Shown here: one piece after another, positions 52,299 to 59,355 of the stretch
How positions within the stretch are numbered: position 1 is the stretch's first letter
How the letters are laid out: every line of letters begins with the position of its first letter
NCBI GenBank assembly: GCA_001304855.1
Contig: BBZN01000025.1
Location: 1-59,355, forward strand
Source of the DNA: Clostridia bacterium UC5.1-1D2
GTDB taxonomy: Bacteria > Bacillota > Clostridia > Lachnospirales > Lachnospiraceae
Reading direction: 5' to 3'
DNA: 59,355 nucleotides
Made by a program: the position numbers and the translations under genes
The notes under the pieces: generated by a model
Told to the model about the DNA's origin: nothing
Seen by the model: the letters and a program-made list of their open reading frames with translations, nothing else
Databases searched by the model: none

Positions 52299-54187
52299 AT
52301 GGGAAAACGATTCAGAAAACGTGTTTGTGCGGTTTTTGTGTCCGCAGTATTGGCTGCCGGTCAGCTTCCGCTGGTAACATTGGCGGAAAATATCTTGCAG
52401 GAAGAAGGGGTGATTGTTTCCTTTGAGCCTCTTGACAGTGAGGTGGCGGTACAGACTGTCATGATGGGAACGGAACTTTCAGAATTGGATCTGCCGGATA
52501 AATTAAAGGTGGTAATTTATCCTTCTGCAAAAGATGGGATGAACCTTGCTGAGGACATCCTTGGGAAGATGAGACAGAAGAGAAGGAACCGGATGACGAA
52601 TTACAGACGGCCACTCCCGGCAATGCATACAAAAGCATGGACAGCAGCTACAGGACAATGAGTAAAGCGGCCAATGGCAAGCAAGATGATGATTCCACAT
52701 ACGTGGACAAAATTCCGGTGATTTGGAAAAGTACGCCGGTCTATGATGGGAAAACGCAAGGAGAGTATATCTTTACGGCTGAAATAAGAGGTTATATCAT
52801 TTCTCCGGAAATAGAGGCTCCAAAGATTACTGTGACAGTGGTGGAAGCTTCACCTGCTCCCCTTATGAACAACAGAGCTCTATATAAAACCGGAACAGAA
52901 AGGGAAATATCCATTCAGAACTTTATTGGTGAAATTGAATTAGGCACTATCATCCCCGGCGATGTGATAACTGTGGTGGGTGAACCAGATGCCGGGATCG
53001 ATTATTATGATTGGACTTCTTATGATTTCTCAGACATCACTCTGATTTTTAAAATCAAGTCGAATATGACGGCGCCACTAAACCTTCATATGAATAGCGT
53101 AAAAACCTTAATCTTAAATGCTAATACGACCCATGGTGATGTTTCAATCCAGTTAGAGGAAAATGCGGTTGTATACAATTTGGAATTAGTAAATGGGCAG
53201 ATTCATTTAACTAATATGAATATAGTAAAAAATTTCAAAATGACCGGAGGAATGTTGGAAGCTTCCGGAGGAATGTTAAGTATAAATGAATTTGACTATC
53301 AAGGAGGTACAATTTCCGACGTAATATTTAATTTAGGTGCAGAATTTTACAATAACAGCATGCAGGATATTTCACTAAACATTAAAGGCCTTGGCAATAT
53401 CAATGTGCCCTCCGGCAGCACTGTAAAGCAGCTTCCTGAAAGTAGCTATGATTATGGCATAGTTGGCAATTATAAAATTCCTAAAAACCAAATCTTTGTT
53501 ATTCCAGATGGTATGAATATTCGCATTGATGAGGGTAATTCTATCATCAATTATGGAACCATTGTAAACAATGGTTCTCTCAGAGGAGCCGGCACAATCA
53601 TAAATTATGGAACCATCAATGACCCTAACGGTAAGATTCAGGTGCCTATAACTGAGAAATCTGGCATAACCGAGCCGCATGACATAACAGGGAAACCTGC
53701 CACAGGGAATAATTCCCATTCCTCAGGGGGGGGGGGGTAAAACTTCACTTCCTCCAATACCCATGTGCTGAGAGGAACATGGGAACGAAGGGATACGGGA
53801 ATCTGGATGCTGCGCCTTGCCGATGGAACCTATGCCAACAGCCGTTGGGGAATCGTGGATAGTTTCTGGTATTATTTTAATCAGGAGGGACAAATGCTGA
53901 CCGGCTGGCAGTTCCTGGGCGGGAAATGGTATTATTTGTCTACACAGGAGTATGCAAAGACGAAAACCGGTGGAAAGGAAGGTTCTATGCAGACTGGCTG
54001 GTATTTAGATCCCGTCTTCGGGAAATGGTTTTATCTTGATGCCGATGGTTCCATGGTAACCGGGTGGAAACAGATTGATGGCGCCTGGTATTATTTTAAT
54101 CCTGTATCCGATGGAACCAAAGGAGTTATGGTGACTGACAGCGACATAGACGGTTATCATGTTGGATCGGATGGAAAGATGCAGTAG
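52299..54187 (+). CDS. secreted cell-wall-binding (choline-binding-repeat) protein with poly-G tract
   Basis: About 629 aa corrected. A 30-residue signal peptide (AVFVSAVLAAGQLPLVTLA, cut likely before ENI), a middle beta-rich region with parallel-helix-like repeats (INYGTIVNNG, INYGTINDPNG), a Gly linker encoded by 12 consecutive G (53726-53737), then three to four WYYF-type cell-wall-binding repeats (FWYYFNQEGQMLTGW, KWFYLDADGSMVTGW, AWYYFNPVSDG). G loss near 52568 (restores GEDETEEKEPDDE). After the G tract the frame meets TAA; 11 G plus a restored C near 53752 gives GGKTSLPPNTHVLRGTWE and joins the repeats. ATG 52299 follows AGGAGG. Unknown ligand; surface adhesin or wall protein. Confidence 0.82.
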
Positions 54188-54200
54188 AGGCAAGAGACAG

Positions 54201-54246
54201 GCGGCGTTACCTATTCCCACAGGGGAAAACAGGAACGCCGCTTTTT
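54201..54246 (+). terminator. terminator of the cell-wall protein gene
   Basis: GCGGCGTT (54201-54208) and AACGCCGC (54234-54241) with partial inner pairing, then TTTTT. Confidence 0.85.
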
Positions 54247-54302
54247 ATGTCCTCATGCCACGAGCAGGGGCAGAGGAAGCTAAAAATTCATTTCCGCAAT
54301 TA

Positions 54303-55476
54303 TTACTGCTTTACAATAAAGGATTTTCTCTTGCTTACTACGTCAAAGATAACGGCTGCCAGGAGAACGCTTCCTTTAACAACTTTCTGCAGGTTCTGAT
54401 CCACGCCCATGATGCTCATGCCCAGATTCAGCACGCCCATGAGGGTTGCGCCGATGATAACGCCCGGTACGGTTCCTGTGCCGCCGTAGGCGGAGGCTCC
54501 GCCGATGAAGCAGGCTCCGATTGCATCCATTTCGTAGTTGTTGCCTGCCGTGGGGTTGGCTGAATTCAGGCGGCTACAGTTACCATGCCTGCCACTGCAG
54601 CCAGAAGGCCCATATTCAGGTAAGCCAGGAAATAAACCCGGTTGGTGTCAATTCCTGACAGGCGGGTAGCTTTCTCATTGCCCCCCACTGCATAAAAGTA
54701 CCGTCCGTGGTGGTCTTGGAGGAGATATAGCTGTAGATGCAGATAATTACGCTTACCCAGATTAATGCATTGGGAATGCCCTTATATTGGGCCAGCTTAA
54801 ACATAAAGGCAAGGACTACGGCGCTGATAACAATCATCTTGACGATCATGCCCCCCAGCGGGTCCACCCGGTAACCCTTCTGGAGCTTTACCTTGCGGCT
54901 GTAGAGCAGGGAGGCCACATAGATAAGGCTCACTGCCACGCCCACCAGGAAACAGGTCAGGTTAAATCCCTCCATGCCGAAGATATCCGGCACATAGGTG
55001 TTAAAGAGGTTTAAAAACTGATCCGGAATGGGGGAGAGGGTCATACCCTGAAGGACTACATTGGACAGTCCCCTGAAGGTCAGCATCCCTGCCAGGGTCA
55101 CGATGAAGGGAGGTATCCGCACATAGGCGATCCAGAACCCCTGCCATGCGCCCACAATGATACCGATTATAACCATAGCCAAAAGGGAGAGATAAGGGTT
55201 GATGCCCATGGTAATCATGAGCGTTCCGCCGATGGCGCCTACAAAGCAGACAACGGATCCAATGGACAGGTCGATGTTGCCGCCTGTAAGGATACAGAAC
55301 AGCATACCTGTTGCAAGGATGAATACGTAGGCATTCTGGGCGATAAGGTTGTTTACGTTCTGGGGCAGAAGCATTTTTCCGCCGGTGTTAATGGTGAAAA
55401 GTACAATCACCACAGCCAGGACGATGACCATTGTGTATTTCTTTAATGTCTCAGATAATTTTATTTTGTTTTCCAT
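54303..55476 (-). CDS. mmsB: multiple-monosaccharide ABC transporter permease (MmsB/GguB type)
   Basis: RbsC-superfamily permease of the larger ChvE-linked branch, 391 aa corrected. GGNIDLSIGSVVCFVGAIGG, VRIPPFIVTLAGMLTFRGL, after correction RYFYAVGGNEKATRLSG, then MDAIGACFIGGASAYGG. Two single-base losses on the minus strand near 54698 and near 54570 (restores VTVARLNSANPT). ATG 55476 follows a GGAGAATAAG ribosome site. Last gene of the SBP-ATPase-permease operon. Confidence 0.88.
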
Positions 55477-55480
55477 AATC

Positions 55481-57019
55481 TTATTCTCCTCTATCCGATT
55501 TCAGAATACAAGCCATGATGTTTTCCTGAGTTGCTTCCTCTGCGCTGACTTCCCCAACAATCCGGCCCTCGTTCATGATGTAGATGCGGTCGGACATGCC
55601 CAGAACCTCCGGCAGTTCGGAGGATATAACGATAACTGATTTTCCGGCGGCGGCCAGCTCGTTGATGATGCAGTAGATTTCGTATTTGGCGCCCACGTCA
55701 ATGCCGCGGGTGGGTTCATCCAGAATCAGAATATCCGGTTCCGCAAACATCCACTTAGCCAGGAGAACTTTCTGCTGGTTGCCGCCGCTTAAATTCCCTA
55801 CGTTCTGTTCTACTGTGGGGCATTTGGTTTTAAGCTTATGCCTGTAATCCTCAGCCACCATGTATTCTTTGTCCTTGTCAATGATGGTGTGGCTGCTTAC
55901 TGCATCCATATTGGCCAGGGTATTGTTGATTTTAATTGGATTGGAGAGAATCAGGCCGTTGCCCTTGCGATCCTCTGTCACGTAGGCCAGCTTGTGTTTA
56001 ATGGCGTCCCGGACAGTGTGGAGTTTTACTTCTTTTCCGTTTATGGCCAGGGTTCCGGTAATATTGACGCCGTAGCTTTTTCCGAAAATGCTCATGGCCA
56101 GCTCTGTTCTGCCGGCGCCCATAAGTCCGCAGATTCCTACGACTTCGCCCTTCTTAATATGGAAGGACACATCTTTTACCACCATCCGGTCGGAGTAGAG
56201 AGGATGGTACACGCTCCAGTTTTTTACTTCCATGGCAGTTTCGCCCAGGGTGATGCCCTGGCGTTTTGGAAAACGATCCGTAAGCTCCCGTCCTACCATG
56301 CCCTGAATAATCCGCTCCTCTGTGATGTCGTCTGTCTTTTTATCCAGAGTCTCAATGGTGGAGCCGTCACGGATTACAGTGATTTTATCCGCCACATAGG
56401 CAATCTCGTTTAATTTATGAGAGATGATGATGGAGGTCATTCCCTCTGACTTGAATTTCAGCAGAAGTTCCAGAAGGGCCTTGGAGTCGTCCTCATTGAG
56501 GGAGGCTGTAGGCTCATCCAGAATCAAAAGCCTGGCGTGCTTTGCAAGGGCCTTGGCGATCTCCACAAGCTGCTGTTTGCCGACGCCGATGTCCTTTATA
56601 AGCGTTTGGGAGGGATCCTTAAGACCAACCGTCCTCAGATATTCATCCGCCTCCCCATAGGTTTCGCTCCAGTTGATGGAGTATTTCTTTCCCTTTTCGT
56701 TGCCCAGATACATGTTTTCTCCAATGGACATATAGGGAACCAGGGCCAGTTCCTGATGGATAATGACGATGCCCTTCTCTTCGCTGTCACGGATATGGCT
56801 GAATTTGCAGATTTCGCCGTTGTATATGATGTCTCCCTCATAGCTTCCGTAAGGGTAGATACCGCTGAGTACGTTCATCAGCGTGGATTTTCCAGCGCCG
56901 TTTTCGCCTACCAGCGCGTGAATTTCACCCTCCTCCACCTGAAGGTTCACATTATCCAGGGCTTTGACCCCCGGGAATGTCTTGGTAATATTTTTCATTT
57001 CCAAAAGTATGTTAGCCAA
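55481..57019 (-). CDS. mmsA: multiple-monosaccharide ABC transporter ATP-binding protein (MmsA/GguA type)
   Basis: Intact 512-aa tandem-NBD ATPase. First half: [36 protein letters not shown]. Second half: [40 protein letters not shown]. The start ATG 57019 lies 22 nt from an intra-operon hairpin; GGAGGGATCAC is its ribosome site. Next gene begins 4 nt after its stop. Powers uptake of xylose, glucose, galactose or similar sugars. Confidence 0.94.
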   Translation of the reverse strand: MANILLEMKNITKTFPGVKALDNVNLQVEEGEIHALVGENGAGKSTLMNVLSGIYPYGSYEGDIIYNGEICKFSHIRDSEEKGIVIIHQELALVPYMSIGENMYLGNEKGKKYSINWSETYGEADEYLRTVGLKDPSQTLIKDIGVGKQQLVEIAKALAKHARLLILDEPTASLNEDDSKALLELLLKFKSEGMTSIIISHKLNEIAYVADKITVIRDGSTIETLDKKTDDITEERIIQGMVGRELTDRFPKRQGITLGETAMEVKNWSVYHPLYSDRMVVKDVSFHIKKGEVVGICGLMGAGRTELAMSIFGKSYGVNITGTLAINGKEVKLHTVRDAIKHKLAYVTEDRKGNGLILSNPIKINNTLANMDAVSSHTIIDKDKEYMVAEDYRHKLKTKCPTVEQNVGNLSGGNQQKVLLAKWMFAEPDILILDEPTRGIDVGAKYEIYCIINELAAAGKSVIVISSELPEVLGMSDRIYIMNEGRIVGEVSAEEATQENIMACILKSDRGE

Positions 57020-57040
57020 TGTGATCCCTCCCTCACTGGC

Positions 57041-57077
57041 GGGGGACGGCTTCTTTATGGAAAGAAAGCCGTCCCCC
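57041..57077 (-). terminator. intra-operon hairpin after binding protein
   Basis: GGGGGACGGCTT (57041-57052) and AAGCCGTCCCCC (57066-57077) form a perfect 12-bp stem with a 13-nt loop and no T run, between the binding protein and ATPase genes. Probably stabilises the upstream message. Confidence 0.75.
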
Positions 57078-57100
57078 TGGGTCGTGTTAACAGATGCAGA

Positions 57101-58251
57101 TTACTTTAACTGATCCTCTGTGTAGTAGCCGGAGTCGATGAGCATTTCAGCGTAGTTGGCGGTGGTTACCACAACCGGCTCGCACAGGTAGGTGGGAATG
57201 ACGCCGGTTCCGTTGTCATAGGAGGAGGTGTCGTTGATCTCCGCCTCTCCGCCCTGCATAACGGCGTCCACCATCTTCACAACCTGTGTGGCAAGGGTAC
57301 GCGTATCTTTGAATACAGACATGGCCTGCTTGTCGTTCAGCATATTTTTAACATTGGCAATGTCGCAGTCCTGACCGGTGATGATGGGATATTCCCCGGT
57401 GTAGGAGGAAGCAAGGGCATTTTCAACACCCAGAGCGGTGGAATCGTTGGAACACAGCACAGCGTGGAGAACGGTTCCGTCGGAGTAGCTGCCTGCGATA
57501 ATTGTATCCATACGGTTCTGGGCCTTCTCAGGATCCCAGTTGGCGGTGGCTGCCTGCTCAAAGGCTGTCTGGCCCGACTTTACAACCAGCTTGCCCTCGT
57601 CGATATAGGGCTGAAGGACGTCCATAGCTCCTCCGAAGAAGAATACGCAGTTGTTGTCCGCCGGATCTCCTGTGAAAAGCTCAATGTTCTTTGGCTCTGT
57701 TGTATTCTCCAGGTCAAGGGCGTCCACCAGGAATTCTCCCTGCTTCTGGCCCACTTTGTAGTTGTCAAAGGTTGCATAGTAGGTAACTGCATCTGAGTTC
57801 ATAATCAGACGGTCGTAGGAGATAACGGGAATTCCTGCTTCCTTTGCCTGGCTCAGAGGCTCTCCTAAGGAGCTTCCGTCTATGGAAGCCACAACGAGCA
57901 TCTGGCATCCGTTGGAGATCATGTTCTCAATCTGGGAAACCTGGGTCTGGACGTCGTTGCTTGCGTACTGTAAATCCACTTCATAGCCTGCTGCTTCCAG
58001 CTCTGCTTTCATATTGGAGCCGTCCTGGTTCCATCTCTGAAGGTCCTTTGTAGGCATGGCCACACCAATGAGAGCGCCTGCTCCTCCGGCTGTCTGGGAA
58101 TCAGCTGTGGTTCCCCCGGTCTGCCCGTCATCTGCTTTAGGCGCTTCCGTCTGTGCGGCAGTGCCGGTGTCGGCAGGTTTGGAACCGCATCCGGTGATGA
58201 CTCCGGCTGTGACGGCCATGGTAAGAGCTACGGCAAATAATCTTTTTTCAT
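57101..58251 (-). CDS. chvE: multiple-monosaccharide ABC transporter substrate-binding lipoprotein (ChvE type)
   Basis: 383 aa corrected. GGAGG before ATG 58251; one A loss near 58243 (7 A to 6) splits the signal peptide, restoring MKKRLFAVALTMAVTAGV and a lipobox VITGC (about residue 25). Linker rich in Gln/Thr/Ala, then the PBP4 domain: GVAMPTKDLQRWNQDG, VVASIDGSSLGEPL, VISYDRLIMNSD, FTGDPADNN and TGQDCDIANVKNML, all typical of ChvE-like receptors. First gene of the operon. The symbol is by family. Confidence 0.9.
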
Positions 58252-58487
58252 AGAAAAACCTCCTTGTAGATGCTTGTTTTTTGATAGTTTTATCTTAGCA
58301 CAGAGGCCTCTGGAGATGCTTGTGAAGGAATAGCACAAAATAATCCGAATTTAAAACAGGCTCGTGGCAGCAGGACATTTCCGCAGCAAAAAAATGCTAT
58401 AGGGGGGAGATTCAGTGCTAAAGAAGGAATTCGATTACAAAAAAATGACTTAGTGATATAAAAATATAACAAAAGTAAAAGAAACCG

Positions 58488-58516
58488 TTGACAGGGAAGG
58501 GGGCATGTTTTATAAT
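58488..58516 (+). promoter_or_regulatory. rubrerythrin promoter
   Basis: TTGACA (58488-58493), 17 nt, TATAAT (58511-58516): full consensus. The leader is about 30 nt. No Fur or PerR box is recognised. Confidence 0.88.
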
Positions 58517-58551
58517 AATATTAATAATTATTACTATTATAGGAGGATTGC

Positions 58552-59112
58552 ATGATGGAGCTAAAGGGAAGTCAGACAGAACAAAATTTAAAGGCAGCTT
58601 TCAGTGGAGAGTCCATGGCGCGCAACAAGTATACTTTTTTTGCAGAGAAAGCGAGAAAGGAGAACCACACAGAGGTTGCGGAGTTGTTTGAACGAATGGC
58701 AAAGAACGAGTCCATTCACGGAAAGCTTCTCTATAACGCCTTTACAGGCGGCGTGGGGGACAGCGCGGCTAATCTGAAGGATGCTATGAACGGGGAGTAC
58801 GGGGAATGGTCCTCCATGTATCCTGATTTTGCAAAAAAGGCGGAGGAAGAAGGATTTACAGAGATAGCAGAGCTGTTTAAAAAGATAGCGGCCATTGAGA
58901 AGGATCATGAACACCGTTTTCTGATGGCCCTTGCGGAATTGTCGAGAGGCGGTCAGAAGCAGGCCGTCGCAGAACCTGCGCCCCATACGGTGACAGTGCA
59001 GGGCTACCGCTGTATGTTCTGCGGCGCTACCTATGAGAAACGTGAGGACGTATGCAGCCTGTGCGGAGCCATCGGTTCCTTTGAGCCCACACAGATTCGG
59101 AAAACAATGTAA
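58552..59112 (+). CDS. rbr: rubrerythrin
   Basis: Intact 186-aa diiron peroxidase for oxidative-stress defence in anaerobes. Ferritin-like domain with helices carrying the diiron Glu/His set (FSGESMARNKY, AKNESIHGKLL, AAIEKDHEHRF) and a C-terminal rubredoxin domain with two CxxC pairs (RCMFCGATYE, VCSLCGAIG). ATG 58552 (or 58555) follows AGGAGG. Monocistronic with a strong promoter. Confidence 0.95.
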   Translation: MMELKGSQTEQNLKAAFSGESMARNKYTFFAEKARKENHTEVAELFERMAKNESIHGKLLYNAFTGGVGDSAANLKDAMNGEYGEWSSMYPDFAKKAEEEGFTEIAELFKKIAAIEKDHEHRFLMALAELSRGGQKQAVAEPAPHTVTVQGYRCMFCGATYEKREDVCSLCGAIGSFEPTQIRKTM

Positions 59113-59146
59113 GCCATATTACAGGGTTCAGAAACCTTAAGAAAAG

Positions 59147-59213
59147 GGGATGTAAATAAACTCCCCCTAAAGAAAAATCGCTGAGGTCGTGAGACTTCAG
59201 CGATTTTTGGTAT
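59147..59213 (+). repeat. terminator-like element at the IS left side
   Basis: Second copy of the 49881-49947 element: GGGGATGTAAA ... CTCCCCC, then the stem AAAAATCGCTGAGGT / ACTTCAGCGATTTTT with a TCGTGAG-type loop. It lies between rbr and the transposase start and may be the IS left end and/or the rbr terminator. Confidence 0.7.
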
Positions 59214-59221
59214 AATTAAGT

Positions 59222-59355
59222 ATGCTAATAAATAAAAATACCAATGATAATTATACAACACGACAACTGAAATTACCATTGGAAATCGAAAAATTAATTG
59301 ATATTTCTGATCCGGTATACACGTTCTGTGAGGTGATGGATCACATCGACCTATC
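59222..59355 (+). mobile_element. IS1182-family transposase, N-terminus only (window ends)
   Basis: ATG 59222 opens a frame to the window end (44 codons) reading MLINKNTNDNYTTRQLKLPL, then EIEKLIDISDPVYTFCEV and MDHIDL. This is the characteristic N-terminal region of IS1182-type transposases. TATAAT lies at 59209-59217 region just upstream. Catalytic DDE residues are beyond the window. Confidence 0.82.

Overview
The window reads as chromosome of an anaerobic gut Firmicute of the Lachnospiraceae / Clostridium cluster XIVa type (Enterocloster- or Hungatella-like). This is inferred from gene content: many sugar ABC importers with Ala/Glu-rich lipoprotein linkers, LacI and DeoR regulators, AGGAGG ribosome binding sites, promoters matching TTGACA-17-TATAAT, rubrerythrin, and a choline-binding-type cell-wall protein. 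No rRNA, tRNA, CRISPR array or phage module was seen.

Layout. 1-5334: maltose-type importer, nucleotidyltransferase and N-acetylhexosamine-kinase-like protein (possibly galacto-/lacto-N-biose use). 5477-14377: DeoR repressor divergent from a ribose-type importer, iron alcohol dehydrogenase, ribulokinase-like kinase and SDR (pentitol/pentose use, inferred). 14426-18998: MarR regulator divergent from an M24 peptidase, PatB/MalY C-S lyase and APC permease. 19127-21596 (minus): LarA-like DUF2088 protein and LacI regulator. 21952-28032: TRAP transporter, Gfo/Idh/MocA oxidoreductase, NagB-like deaminase and NagA. 28438-38828: a second LacI system with four near-identical operators, an unknown protein, an SIS isomerase, an ABC importer with two permeases, DUF4867, ribokinase and a TIM-barrel isomerase. 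39090-43438: pstSCAB-phoU behind a Pho-box-like repeat. 43746-45362 (minus): fructose-6-phosphate aldolase-like transaldolase and DeoR. 45446-45612: tandem repeat, then apt. 46415-49889: orphan solute-binding protein fused operonically to a membrane SGDEF diguanylate cyclase. 50018-52091 (minus): GHKL kinase and LytTR regulator, divergent from a secreted cell-wall-binding protein with a G12 tract. 54303-58251 (minus): multiple-monosaccharide importer (ChvE/MmsA/MmsB type). 58552-59112: rubrerythrin. 59222 to the end: start of an IS1182-type transposase.

The dominant feature is that about two thirds of the genes carry one to three frame breaks, nearly all explained by loss of one base from a short homopolymer. 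Restoring that base gives conserved motifs and normal family lengths each time, so I treat these as sequence or assembly errors and report each gene as one CDS spanning its fragments. Coordinates of frame breaks are approximate (a few bases).
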